Source of the DNA: Ptiloglossa arizonensis
Taxonomy: Eukaryota; Arthropoda; Insecta; Hymenoptera; Colletidae
Length of the DNA stretch: 64,000 nt
Direction: 5' to 3'
Assembly: GCF_051014685.1 (NCBI RefSeq)
Contig: NW_027478598.1
Span: 496,001-560,000, forward strand
Shown here: positions 42,130-57,970 of the stretch, one piece after another
Layout: the number at the start of each line of letters is the position of its first letter
How positions within the stretch are numbered: position 1 is the stretch's first letter
Translations under genes and position numbers: made by a program
The notes under the pieces: model-generated
What the model was told of the DNA's origin: nothing
The model's database searches: none
The model's input: only the letters and a program-made list of their open reading frames with translations

Positions 42130-42402
42130 TTATACGTTATACGTGAAACGTTATACGTTATACGTTATACGTTATACGTTATACGTTATACGTTGTACGT
42201 TATACGTTAAACGTTATACGTTATACGTTAGACGTTATAGTTTATACGTAATACGTAATACGTTATACGTTATACGTTATACGTTACACGTTATACGTTA
42301 TACGTTACACGTTATAAGTTATACGTTATACGTTATACGTTATACGTTATACGTTATACGTTATACGTTATACGTTATACGTTATACGTTATACGTTATA
42401 CA

Positions 42403-42927
42403 TTATACGTTATACGTTATACGTTATACGTTATACGTTATACGTTATACGTTATACGTTATACGTTATACGTTATACGTTATACGTTATACGTTATACG
42501 TTATACGTTATACGTTATACGTTATACGTTATACGTTATACGTTATACGTTATACGTTATACGTTATACGTTATACGTTATACGTTATACGTTATACGTT
42601 ATACGTTATACGTTATACGTTATACGTTATACGTTATACGTTATACGTTATACGTTATACGTTATACGTTATACGTTATACGTTATACGTTATACGTTAT
42701 ACGTTATACGTTATACGTTATACGTTATACGTTATACGTTATACGTTATACGTTATACGTTATACGTTATACGTTATACGTTATACGTTATACGTTATAC
42801 GTTATACGTTATACGTTATACGTTATACGTTATACGTTATACGTTATACGTTATACGTTATACGTTATACGTTATACGTTATACGTTATACGTTATACGT
42901 TATACGTTATACGTTATACGTTATACG
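42403..42927 (+). repeat. Longest pure run: 75 identical TTATACG units
   Basis: From the base after a CATTATACG variant at 42,401 to the TGATACG variant at 42,928, every unit matches the consensus: 525 bp, 75 copies, no substitution. Other long pure runs, about 235-340 bp, lie near 8,131-8,400, 13,080-13,358, 28,310-28,605, 34,576-34,865, 35,325-35,616, 43,565-43,903 and 45,267-45,591. A pure run suggests recent local amplification by slippage or unequal exchange. It could also be where a consensus caller has collapsed or smoothed reads. Confidence 0.93.
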
Positions 42928-45900
42928 TGATACGTTATACGTTTGACGTTATACGTTATACGGTATACGTTATACGTTATGCGTTATACGTTATACGTTA
43001 TACGTTATACGTTATACGTTTGACGTTATACGTTATAGGGTATACGTTATGCGTTATACGATATACGTTATGCGTTATAGGATATACGTTATGCGTTATA
43101 GGATATACGTTATACGTGATACGTTGTACGTTATACGTTATACGCTGTACGTTATACGTTATACGTTATACGTTATACGCTATACGTTATACGTAATACG
43201 TTATACGTTATACGTTATACGTTACACGTTATACGTTATACGTTATACGTTATACGTTGTACGTTATTCGTTGTACGTTATACGTTATACGTTATACGTT
43301 ATACGTTATACGTTATACGTTATACGTTATACGTTATACGTTATACGTTATACGTTATACGTTATACGTTATACGTTATACGTTATACGTTATACGTTAT
43401 ACGTTATACGTTATACGTTATACGTTATACGTTGTACGTTATACGTTAAACGTTATACGTTATACGTTAGACGTTATAGTTTATACGTAATACGTAATAC
43501 GTTATACGTTATACGTTATACGTTATACGTTACACGTTATACGTTATACGTTACACGTTATAAGTTATACGTTATACGTTATACGTTATACGTTATACGT
43601 TATACGTTATACGTTATACGTTATACGTTATACGTTATACGTTATACGTTATACGTTATACGTTATACGTTATACGTTATACGTTATACGTTATACGTTA
43701 TACGTTATACGTTATACGTTATACGTTATACGTTATACGTTATACGTTATACGTTATACGTTATACGTTATACGTTATACGTTATACGTTATACGTTATA
43801 CGTTATACGTTATACGTTATACGTTATACGTTATACGTTATACGTTATACGTTATACGTTATACGTTATACGTTATACGTTATACGTTATACGTTATACG
43901 TTATAAGTTATAAGTTATACGTTATACGTTATACGTTATACGTTATACGTTATACGTTATACGTTATAAGTTATAAGTTATACGTTATACGTTATACGTT
44001 ATACGTTATACATTATGCGTTACACGCTATACGTAATGCGTTATAGGTCATACCTTATACGTGATACGTCATACGTTATACGCTACTCGTTATACGTAAT
44101 ATGTAATACGTTTTACGTTATAAGTTATACGTTATACGTTATACGTTATACGTTATACGTTATACGTTATACGTTATACGTTATACGTTATACGTTATAC
44201 GTTATACGTTATACGTTATACGTTATACGTTATACGTTATAAGTTAAAAGTTATACGTTATACGTTATACGTTATACGTTATACATTATGCGTTATACGC
44301 TATACGTAATGCGTTATAGGTCATACCTTATACGTGATACGTCATACGTTATACGTTACTCGTTATACGTAATATGTAATACGTTTTACGTTATAAGTTA
44401 TACGTTATACGTTATACGTTATACGTTATACGTTATACGTTATACGTTATACGTTATACGTTATACGTTATACGTTATACGTTATACGTTATACGTTATA
44501 CGTTATACGTTATACGTTATACGTTATACGTTATACGTTATACGTTATACGTTATACGTTATACGTTATACGTTATACGTTATACGTTATACGTTATACG
44601 TTATACGTTATACGTTATACGTTATACGTTATACGTTTGACGTTATACGTTATACGGTATACGTTATACGTTATGCGTTATACGTTATACGTTATACGTT
44701 ATACGTTATACGTTTGACGTTATACGTTATAGGGTATACGTTATGCGTTATACGATATACGTTATGCGTTATAGGATATACGTTATGCGTTATAGGATAT
44801 ACGTTATACGTGATACGTTGTACGTTATACGTTATACGTTGTACGTTATACGTTATACGTTATACGTTATACGCTATACGTTATACGTAATACGTTATAC
44901 GTTATACGTTATACGTTACACGTTATACGTTATACGTTATACGTTATACGTTGTACGTTATTCGTTGTACGTTATACGTTATACGTTATACGTTATACGT
45001 TATACGTTATACGTTATACGTTATACGTTATACGTTATACGTTATACGTTATACGTTATACGTTATACGTTATACGTTATACGTTATACGTTATACGTTA
45101 TACGTTATACGTTATACGTTATACGTTATACGTTGTACGTTATACGTTAAACGTTATACGTTATACGTTAGACGTTATAGTTTATACGTAATACGTAATA
45201 CGTTATACGTTATACGTTATACGTTATACGTTACACGTTATACGTTATACGTTACACGTTATAAGTTATACGTTATACGTTATACGTTATACGTTATACG
45301 TTATACGTTATACGTTATACGTTATACGTTATACGTTATACGTTATACGTTATACGTTATACGTTATACGTTATACGTTATACGTTATACGTTATACGTT
45401 ATACGTTATACGTTATACGTTATACGTTATACGTTATACGTTATACGTTATACGTTATACGTTATACGTTATACGTTATACGTTATACGTTATACGTTAT
45501 ACGTTATACGTTATACGTTATACGTTATACGTTATACGTTATACGTTATACGTTATACGTTATACGTTATACGTTATACGTTATACGTTATAAGTTATAA
45601 GTTATACGTTATACGTTATACGTTATACGTTATACATTATGCGTTACACGCTATACGTAATGCGTTATAGGTCATACCTTATACGTGATACGTCATACGT
45701 TATACGCTACTCGTTATACGTAATATGTAATACGTTTTACGTTATAAGTTATACGTTATACGTTATACGTTATACGTTATACGTTATACGTTATACGTTA
45801 TACGTTATACGTTATACGTTATACGTTATACGTTATACGTAATACGTTATACGTTATACGTTATACGTTTGACGTTATACGTTATACGGTATACGTTATA

Positions 45901-48900
45901 CGTTATGCGTTATACGTTATACGTTATACGTTATACGTTATACGTTATACGTTTGACGTTATACGTTATACGGTATACGTTACGCGTTATACGATATACG
46001 TTATGCGTTATAGGATATACGTTATGCGTTATAGGATTTACGTTATACGTGATACGTTGTACGTTATACGTTATACGTTGTACGTTATACGTTATACGTT
46101 ATACGTTATACGCTATACGTTATACCTAATACGTTATACGTTATACGTTATACGTTACACGTTATACGTTATACGTTATACGTTATACGTTGTACGTTAT
46201 ACGTTGTACGTTATACGTTATACGTTATACGTTATACGTTATACGTTATACGTTATACGTTATACGTTATGCGTTATACGTTATACGTTATACGTTATAC
46301 GTTATACGTTATACGTTATACGTTTTACGTTATGCGTTATACGATATACGTTATGCGTTATAGGATATACGTTATGCGTTATAGGATATACGTTATACGT
46401 GATACGTTGTACGTTATACGTTATACGTTGTACGTTATACGTTATACGTTATACGTTATACGCTATACGTTATACGTAATACGTTATATGTTATACGATA
46501 CTCGTTATACGTAATATGTAATACGTTTTACGTTATAAGTTATACGTTATACGTTATACGTTATTCGTTATACGTTATACGTTATACGTTATACGTTATT
46601 CGTTATACGTTATACGGTATACGTTATGCGTTATACATTATACGTTATACGTTATACGTTATACGTTATACGTTATACGTTATACGTTTGACGTTATACG
46701 TTATACGGTATACGTTATACGTTATGCGTTATACGTTATACGTTATACGTTATACGTTATACGTTATACGTTTGACGTTATACGTTATACTGTATACGTT
46801 ATGCGTTATACGCTATACGTTATGCGTTATAGGATATACGTTATGCGTTATAGGATATACGTTATACGTGATACGTTGTACGTTATACGTTATACGTTAT
46901 ACGTTATACGTTATACGTTATACCTTATACGTTATACGTTATACGTTATACGTTATACGTTATACGTTATACGTTATACGTTATACGTTAGACGTTATAG
47001 GTTATACGTAATACGTAATACGTTATACGTTATACGTTATACGTTACACGTTATACGTTATACGTTATACGTTATACGTTGTACGTTATACGTTACACAT
47101 TATACGTTATACGTTATACGTTATACGTTATACGTTATACGTTATACGTTATACGTTATACGTTATACGTTATACGTTATAGGTTATACGTTATACGTTA
47201 TACGTTATACGTTATACGTTATACGTTATACGTTATACGTTATACGTTATACGTTATACGTTATACGTTATACGTTATACGTTATACGGTATACGTTATA
47301 TGTTATACATTATACGTTATACGTTATACGTTATACGTTATACGTTATACGTTATACGTTTGACGTTATACGTTATACGGTATACGTTATACGTTATGCG
47401 TTATACGTTATACGTTATACGTTATACGTTATACGTTATACGTTTGACGTTATACGTTATACGGTATACGTTATGCGTTATACGCTATACGTTATGCGTT
47501 ATAGGATATACGTTATACGTGATACGTTGTACGTTATACGTTATACGTTATACGTTATACGTTATACGTTATACGTTGTACCTTATACGTTATACGTTAT
47601 ACGTTATACCTTATACGATATACGTTATACGTTATACGTTATACGTCATACGTTATACGTTATACGTTAGACGTTATAGGTTATACGTAATACGTAATAC
47701 GTTATACGTTATACGTTATACGTTACACGTTATACGTTATACGTTATACGTTATAAGTTATACGTTATACGTTATACGTTATACGTTACACGTTATACGT
47801 TATACGTTATACGTTATACGTTATACGTTATACGTTATACGTTATACGTTATACGTTATACGTTATACGTTATACGTTCGACGTTATACGTTATAATTTA
47901 TACGTTATACGTTATACGTTATACGTTATACATTATGCGTTATACGCTATACGTAATGCGTTATAGGTCATACCTTATACGTGATACGTCATACGTTAAA
48001 CGTTATACGTGATACGTTATACGTTATACGTTATACGTTATACGTTATACGTTGTACGTTATACGTTAAACGTTAGACGTTATATGTTATACGTTATACG
48101 TTGTACGTTATACGTTATATGTAATATGTAATACGTTATACGTTATACGCTATACGTTATACGTTACACGTTATACGTTAAACGTTATACGTTATACGTT
48201 ACACGTTATACGTTTGACGTTATACGTTATACGGTATACGTTATACGTTATGCGTTATACGTTATACGTTATACGTTATACGTTATACGTTTGACGTTAT
48301 ACGTTATACGGTATACGTTATGCGTTATACGCTATACGTTATGCGTTATAGGATATACGTTATGCGTTATAGGATATACGTTATACGTGATACGTTGTAC
48401 GTTATACGTTATACGTTATACGTTATACGTTATACGTTATACCTTATACGTTATACGTTATACGTTATACGTTATACGTTATACGTTATACGTTATACGT
48501 TATACGTTAGACGTTAGACGTTATACGGTATACGTTATACGTTATGCGTTATACGTTATACGTTATACGTTATACGGTATACGTTATGCGTTATACATTA
48601 TACGTTATACGTTATACGTTATACGTCATACGTTATACGTTATACGTTATACGTTTGACGTTATACGTTATACGGTATACGTTATACGTTATGCGTTATA
48701 CGTTATACGTTATACGTTATACGTTATACGTTTGACGTTATACGTTATACGGTATACGTTATGCGTTATACGCTATACGTTATGCGTTATAGGATATACG
48801 TTATGCGTTATACGTTACACGTTATAAGTTATACGTTATACGTTATACGTTATACGTTATACGTTATACGTTATACGTTATACGTTATACGTTATACGTT

Positions 48901-49465
48901 ATACGTTATACGTTATACGTTATACGTTATACGTTATACGTTATACGTTATACGTTATACGTTGTACGTTATACGTTATACGTTATACGTTATACGTTAT
49001 ACGTTATACGTTATAGGTTATACGTTATACGTTATACGTTATACGTTATACGTTATACGTTATACGTTATAAGTTATACGTTATACGTTATACGTTATAC
49101 GTTATACATTATGCGTTATACGCTATACGTAATGCGTTATAGGTCATACCTTATACGTGATACGTCATACGTTATACGTTATACGTGATACGTTATACGT
49201 TATACGTTATACGTTATACGTTATACGTTATACGTTGTACGTTATACGTTAAACGTTAGACGTTATATGTTATACGTTGTACGTTGTACGTTATACGTTA
49301 TACGTTATAAGTTATACGTTATACGTTATACGTTATACGTTATACGTTATACGTTATACGTTATACGTTATACGTTATACGTTATACGTTATACGTTATA
49401 CGTTATACGTTATACGTTATACGTTATACGTTATACGTTATACGTTATACGTTATACGTTATACG

Positions 49466-50851
49466 TTATGCGTTATACGTTATACGTTATACGTTATACG
49501 TTATACGTTTGTCGTTATACGTTATACGTTATACGTTATACGTTATACGTTATACGTTATACGTTATACGTTATACGTTATACGTTATACGTTATACGTT
49601 ATACGTTATACGTTATACGTTATTCGTTACGCGTTATACGTTATACGTTATACGTTATGCGTTATACGTTATGCGTTATACGTTATACGTTATACGTTAT
49701 ACGTTATACGTTATACGTTATACGGTATACGTTATGCGTTATACGCTATACGTTATGCGTTATAGGATATACGTTATGCGTTATAGGATATACGTTATAC
49801 GTAATACGTTATACGTTATACGTTATACGTTACACGTTATACGTTATACGTTATACGTTATACGTTGTACGTTATACGTTGTACGTTATACGTTATACGT
49901 TATACGTTATACGTTATACGTTATACGTTATACGTTATACGTTATACGGTATACGTTATGCGTTATACATTATACGTTATACGTTATACGTTATACGTTA
50001 TACGTTATACGTTATACGTTTGACGTTATACGTTATACGGTATACGTTATACGTTATGCGTTATACGTTATACGTTATACGTTATACGTTATACGTTTGA
50101 CGTTATACGTTATACGTTATACGGTATACGTTATGCGTTATACGCTATACGTTATGCGTTATAGGATATACGTTATGCGTTATAGGATATACGTTATACG
50201 TGATACGTTGTACGTTATACGTTATACGTTATACGTTATACGTTATACGTTATACCTTATACGTTATACGTTATACGTTATACGTTATACGTTATACGTT
50301 ATACGTTATACGTTATACGTTAGACGTTAGACGTTATAGGTTATACGTAATACGTAATACGTTATACGTTATACGTTATACGTTACACGTTATACGTTAT
50401 ACGTTATACGTTATACGTTGTACGTTATACGTTATACATTATACGTTATACGTTATACGTTATACGTTATACGTTATACGTTATACGTTATACGTTATAC
50501 GTTATACGTTATACGTTATAGGTTATACGTTATACGTTATACGTTATACGTTATACGTTATACGTTATACGTTATACGTTATACGATATACGTTATACGT
50601 TATACGTTATACGGTATACGTTATATGTTATACATTATACGTTATACGTTATACGTTATACGTTATACGTTATACGTTATACGTTTGACGTTATACGTTA
50701 TACGGTATACGTTATACGTTATGCGTTATACGTTATACGTTATACGTTATACGTTATACGTTTGACGTTATACGTTATACGGTATACGTTATGCGTTATA
50801 CGCTATACGTTATGCGTTATAGGATATACGTTATACGTGATACGTTGTACG
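49466..50851 (+). repeat. 1.39-kb segment, duplicated at 57,971
   Basis: Runs from a TTATGCG unit through TTTGTCG near 49,507, TTATTCG-TTACGCG near 49,620, two GTATACG strings and the 168-bp cassette ending at 50,851. The copy at 57,971-59,356 has equal length with an offset of 8,505 bp at both ends and 8,491 bp in the middle, so two units were lost and two regained between markers. About half of it (49,730-50,254) recurs a third time near 54,749-55,273. Confidence 0.83.
50684..50851 (+). repeat. TTTGACG cassette, 168 bp (24 units)
   Basis: Two TTTGACG units 77 bp apart (50,684 and 50,761), each followed two units later by GTATACG. The second half carries TTATGCG, CTATACG, TTATGCG, TTATAGG, ATATACG, TGATACG and ends with TTGTACG. 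The same 168-bp layout is found at 51,160-51,327, 55,325-55,492, 56,165-56,332 and 59,189-59,356. A 175-bp version is at 47,359-47,533. Longer versions with an additional TTATGCG-TTATAGG-ATATACG occur elsewhere, for example from 46,687, 48,211, 51,595, 54,645 and 57,103. The cassette is the dominant higher-order unit beyond 46 kb. Its size is close to a typical nucleosome repeat, which may be coincidence. Confidence 0.88.
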
Positions 50852-53800
50852 TTATACGTTATACGTTATACGTTATACGTTATACGTTATACGTTATACG
50901 TTATACGTTATACGTTATACGTTATACCTTATACGTTATACGTTATACGTTATACGTTATACGTCATACGTTATACGTTATACGTTAGACGTTATAGGTT
51001 ATACGTAATACGTAATACGTTATACGTTATACGTTATACGTTACACGTTATACGTTATACGTTATACGTTATAAGTTATACGTTATACGTTATACGTTAT
51101 ACGTTACACGTTATACGTTATACGTTATACGTTATACGTTATACGTTATACGTTATACGTTTGACGTTATACGTTATACGGTATACGTTATACGTTATGC
51201 GTTATACGTTATACGTTATACGTTATACGTTATACGTTTGACGTTATACGTTATACGGTATACGTTATGCGTTATACGCTATACGTTATGCGTTATAGGA
51301 TATACGTTATACGTGATACGTTGTACGTTATACGTTATACGTTATACGTTATACGTTATACGTTATACGTTATACGTTATACGTTATACGTTATACGTTA
51401 TACCTTATACGTTATACGTTATACGTTATACGTTACACGTTATACGTTATACGTTATGCGTTATACGTTATACGTTATACGTTATTCGTTATACGTTATA
51501 CGTAATACGTTATACGTTATACGTTATACGTTATACGTTATACGTTATACGTTATACGTTAAACGTTATACGTTATACGTTACACGTTATACGTTTGACG
51601 TTATACGTTATACGGTATACGTTATACGTTATGCGTTATACGTTATACGTTATACGTTATACGTTATACGTTATACGTTTGACGTTATACGTTATACGGT
51701 ATACGTTATGCGTTACACGCTATACGTTATGCGTTATAGGATATACGTTATGCGTTATAGGATAAACGTTATACGTGATACGTTGTGCGTTATACGTTAT
51801 ACGTTGTACGTTATACGTTATACGTTATACGTTATACGTTATACGTTATACGTTATACGTTATACCTTATACGTTATACGTTATACGTTATACGTTATAC
51901 GTTATACGTTATACGTTATACGTTATACGTTAGACATTATTGGTTATACGTAATACGTAATACGTTATACGTTATACGTTATACGTTACACGTTATACGT
52001 TATACGTTATACGTTATACGTTGTACGTTATACGTTGTACGTTATACGTTATACGTTATACGTTATACGTTATACGTTATACGTTATACGTTATACGTTA
52101 TACGTTATACGTTATACGTTATACGTTATACGTTATACGTTATACGTTTGACGTTATACGTTATACGGTATACGTTATACGTTATGCGTTATACGTTATA
52201 CGTTATACGTTATACGTTATACGTTTGACGTTATACGTTATACGGTATACGTTATACGTTATGCGTTATACGTTATACGTTATACGTTATACGTTATACG
52301 TTATACGTTGTACGGTATACGTTATGCTTTATACATTATACGTTATACGTTATACGTTATACGTTATACGTTATACGTTATACGTTATACGTTTGACGTT
52401 ATACGTTATACGGTATACGTTATACGTTATGCGTTATACGTTATACGTTATACGTTATACGGTATACGTTATGCGTTATACATTATACGTTATACGTTAT
52501 ACGTTATACGTTATACGTTATACGTTATACGTTATACGTTTGACGTTATACGTTATACGGTATACGTTATACGTTATGCGTTATACGTTATACGTTATAC
52601 GTTATACGTTATACGTTTGACGTTATACGTTATACGGTATACGTTATACGTTATGCGTTATACGTTATACGTTATACGTTATACGTTATACGTTTGACGT
52701 TATACGTTATACGGTATACGTTATGCGTTATACGCTATACGTTATGCGTTATAGGATATACGTTATGCGTTATACGTTACACGTTATACGTTATAAGTTA
52801 TACGTTATACGTTATACGTTATACGTTATACGTTATACGTTATACGTTATACGTTATACGTTATACGTTATACGTTACACGTTATACGTTATACGTTATA
52901 CGGTATACGTTATACGTTATGCGTTATACGCTATACGTTATGCGTTATAGGATATACGTTATACGTGATACGTTGTACGTTATACGTTATACGTTATACG
53001 TTATACGTTATACGTTATACGTTATACGTTATACGTTATACGTTATACGTTATACGTTATAAGTTATACGTTATACGTTATACGTTATACGTTATACATT
53101 ATGCGTTATACGCTATACGTAATGCGTTATAGGTCATACCTTATACGTGATACGTCATACGTTATACGTTATACGTGATACGTTATACGTTATACGTTAT
53201 ATGTTATACGTTATACGTTATACGTTGTACGTTATACGTTAAACGTTAGACGTTATATGTTATACGTTATACGTTGTACGTTATACGTTATACGTTATAA
53301 GTTATACGTTATACGTTATACGTTATACGTTATACGTTATACGTTATACGTTATACGTTATACGTTATACGTTATACGTTATACGTTATACGTTATACGT
53401 TATACGTTAAACGTTATACGTTATACGTTACACGTTATACGTTTGACGTTATACGTTATACGGTATACGTTATACGTTATGCGTTATACGTTATACGTTA
53501 TACGTTATACGTTATACGTTTGACGTTATACGTTATACGGTATACGTTATGCGTTATACGCTATACGTTATGCGTTATAGGATATACGTTATGCGTTATA
53601 CGTTATACGTTATACGTTATACGTTATACGTTATACGTTATACGTTATACGTTATACGTTATGCGTTATACGTTATACGTTATACGTTATACGTTATACG
53701 TTATGCGTTATACGTTATACGTTATACGTTATACGTTATACGTTATACGTTATACCTTATACGTTATACGTTATACGTTATACGTTATACGTTATACGTT

Positions 53801-55324
53801 ATACGTTATACGTTATACGTTATACGTTAGACGTTATTGGTTATACGTAATACGTAATACGTTATACGTTATACGTTATACGTTACACGTTATACGTTAT
53901 ACGTTATACGTTATACGTTGTACGTTATACGTTGTACGTTATACGTTATACGTTATACGTTATACGTTATACGTTATACGTTATACGTTATACGGTATAC
54001 GTTATACGTTATGCGTTATACGCTATACGTTATGCGTTATAGGATATACGTTATACGTGATACGTTGTACGTTATACGTTATACGTTATACGTTGTACGT
54101 TATACGTTATACGTTATACGTTATACGTTATACGTTATACGTTATACGTTATACGGTATACGTTATACGTTATGCGTTATACGCTATACGTTATGCGTTA
54201 TAGGATATACGTTATACGTGATACGTTGTACGTTATACGTTATACGTTATACATTATGCGTTATACGCTATACGTAATGCGTTATAGGTCATACCTTATA
54301 CGTGATACGTCATACGTTAAACGTTATACGTGATACGTTATACGTTATACGTTATACGTTATACGTTGTACGTTATACGTTAAACGTTAGACGTTATATG
54401 TTATACGTTATACGTTGTACGTTATACGTTATATGTAATATGTAATACGTTATACGTTATACGCTATACGTTATACGTTACACGTTATACGTTATACGTT
54501 ATGCGTTATACGGTATACGTTATACGTTATTCGTTATACGTTATACGTAATACGTTATACGTTATACGTTATACGTTATACGTTATACGTTATACGTTAT
54601 ACGTTATACGTTAAACGTTATACGTTATACGTTACACGTTATACGTTTGACGTTATACGTTATACGGTATACGTTATACGTTATGCGTTATACGTTATAC
54701 GTTATACGTTATACGTTATACGTTTGACGTTATACGTTATACGGTATACGTTATGCGTTATACGCTATACGTTATGCGTTATAGGATATACGTTATGCGT
54801 TATAGGATATACGTTATACGTAATACGTTATACGTTATACGTTATACGTTACACGTTATACGTTATACGTTATACGTTATACGTTGTACGTTATACGTTG
54901 TACGTTATACGTTATACGTTATACGTTATACGTTATACGTTATACGTTATACGTTATACGTTATACGGTATACGTTATGCGTTATACATTATACGTTATA
55001 CGTTATACGTTATACGTTATACGTTATACGTTATACGTTTGACGTTATACGTTATACGGTATACGTTATACGTTATGCGTTATACGTTATACGTTATACG
55101 TTATACGTTATACGTTTGACGTTATACGTTATACGTTATACGGTATACGTTATGCGTTATACGCTATACGTTATGCGATATAGGATATACGTTATGCGTT
55201 ATAGGATATACGTTATACGTGATACGTTGTACGTTATACGTTATACGTTATACGTTATACGTTATACGTTATACCTTATACGTTATACGTTATACGTTAT
55301 ACGTTATACGTTATACGTTATACG

Positions 55325-56624
55325 TTTGACGTTATACGTTATACGGTATACGTTATACGTTATGCGTTATACGTTATACGTTATACGTTATACGTTATAC
55401 GTTTGACGTTATACGTTATACGGTATACGTTATGCGTTATACGCTATACGTTATGCGTTATAGGATATACGTTATACGTGATACGTTGTACGTTATACGT
55501 TATACGTTATACGTTATACGTTATACGTTATACGTTATACGTTATACGTTATACCTTATACGTTATACGTTATACGTTATACGTTATACGTCATACGTTA
55601 TACGTTATACGTTAGACGTTATAGGTTATACGTAATACGTAATACGTTATACGTTATACGTTATACGTTACACGTTATACGTTATACGTTATACGTTATA
55701 AGTTATACGTTATACGTTATACGTTATACGTTACACGTTATACGTTATACGTTATACGTTATACGTTATATGTTATACGTTATACGTTATACGTTATACG
55801 TTAGACGTTAGACGTTATAGGTTATACGTAATACGTAATACGTTATACGTTATACGTTATACGTTACACGTTATACGTTATACGTTATACGTTATACGTT
55901 GTACGTTATACGTTATACATTATACGTTATACGTTATACGTTATACGTTATACGTTATACGTTATACGTTATACGTTATACGTTATACGTTATACGTTAT
56001 AGGTTATACGTTATACGTTATACGTTATACGTTATACGTTATACGTTATACGTTATACGTTATACGATATACGTTATACGTTATACGTTATACGGTATAC
56101 GTTATATGTTATACATTATACGTTATACGTTATACGTTATACGTTATACGTTATACGTTATACGTTTGACGTTATACGTTATACGGTATACGTTATACGT
56201 TATGCGTTATACGTTATACGTTATACGTTATACGTTATACGTTTGACGTTATACGTTATACGGTATACGTTATGCGTTATACGCTATACGTTATGCGTTA
56301 TAGGATATACGTTATACGTGATACGTTGTACGTTATACGTTATACGTTATACGTTATACGTTATACGTTATACGTTATACGTTATACGTTATACCTTATA
56401 CGTTATACGTTATACGTTATACGTTATACGTCATACGTTATACGTTATACGTTAGACGTTATAGGTTATACGTAATACGTAATACGTTATACGTTATACG
56501 TTATACGTTACACGTTATACGTTATACGTTATACGTTATAAGTTATACGTTATACGTTATACGTTATACGTTACACGTTATACGTTATACGTTATACGTT
56601 ATACGTTATATGTTATACGTTATA
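55325..56624 (+). repeat. 840-bp offset duplication of the cassette and its flank
   Basis: Positions 55,325-55,784 and 56,165-56,624 share the 168-bp cassette, a TCATACG unit, the TTAGACG-TTATAGG-TAATACG block, TTACACG, TTATAAG and TTATATG at a constant 840-bp offset (120 units). The stretch from 55,801 to about 56,575 also matches 50,320-51,110 with an offset of 5,481 falling to 5,467 bp. Confidence 0.83.
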
Positions 56625-56754
56625 CGCTGTACGTTATACGTTATACGTTATACGTTATACGTTCGACGTTATACGTTATAATTTATACGTTATACGTTAT
56701 ACGTTATACGTTATACATTATGCGTTATACGCTATACGTAATGCGTTATAGGTC

Positions 56755-57842
56755 ATACCTTATACGTGATACGTCATATGTTAAACGTTATACGTGATAC
56801 GTTATACGTTATACGTTATACGTTATACGTTGTACGTTATACGTTAAACGTTAGACGTTATATGTTATACGTTATACGTTGTACGTTATACGTTATATGT
56901 AATATGTTATACGTTATACGTTATACGCTATACGTTATACGTTACACGTTATACGTTATACGTTATGCGTTATACGTTATACGTTATACGTTATTCGTTA
57001 TACGTTATACGTAATACGTTATACGTTATACGTTATACGTTATACGTTATACGTTATACGTTATACGTTAAGCGTTATACGTTATACGTTACACGTTATA
57101 CGTTTGACGTTATACGTTATACGGTATACGTTATACGTTATGCGTTATACGTTATACGTTATACGTTATACGTTATACGTTATACGTTTGACGTTATACG
57201 TTATACGGTATACGTTATGCGTTACACGCTATACGTTATGCGTTATAGGATATACGTTATGCGTTATAGGATAAACGTTATACGTGATACGTTGTGCGTT
57301 ATACGTTATACGTTGTACGTTATACGTTATACGTTATACGTTATACGTTATACGTTATACGTTATACGTTATACCTTATACGTTATACGTTATACGTTAT
57401 ACGTTATACGTTATACGTTATACGTTATACGTTAGACGTTATTGGTTATACGTAATACGTAATACGTTATACGTTATACGTTATACGTTACACGTTATAC
57501 GTTATACGTTATACGTAATACGTTGTACGTTATACGTTGTACGTTATACGTTATACGTTATACGTTATACGTTATACGTTATACGTTATACGTTATACGT
57601 TATACGTTATACGTTATACGTTATACGTTATACGTTATACGTTATACGTTATACGTTATACGTTATACGTTATACGTTATACGTTATACGTTATACGTTA
57701 TACGTTATACGTTATACGTTATACGTTATACGTTATACGTTATACGTTATACGTTATACGTTATACGGTATACGTTATGCTTTATACATTATACGTTATA
57801 CGTTATACGTTATACGTTATACGTTATACGTTATACGTTATA
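56755..57842 (+). repeat. 1.08-kb segment, duplicated at 59,485
   Basis: Starts in the tail of a GGTCATACC block, continues with TTAAACG-TTAGACG-TTATATG, TTATTCG near 56,991, a TTTGACG pair, TTGTGCG near 57,292 and a TTAGACG-TTATTGG block, then a pure run. The copy at 59,485-60,565 has the same order at an offset of 2,730 falling to 2,723 bp. One marker differs: TTAAGCG near 57,067 against TTAAACG. Confidence 0.83.
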
Positions 57843-57970
57843 CGTTGTACGTTATACGTTAAACGTTAGACGTTATATGTTATACGTTATACGTTATACG
57901 TTATACGTTATACGTTATACGTTATACGTTATACGTTATACGTTATACGTTATACGTTATACGTTATACG

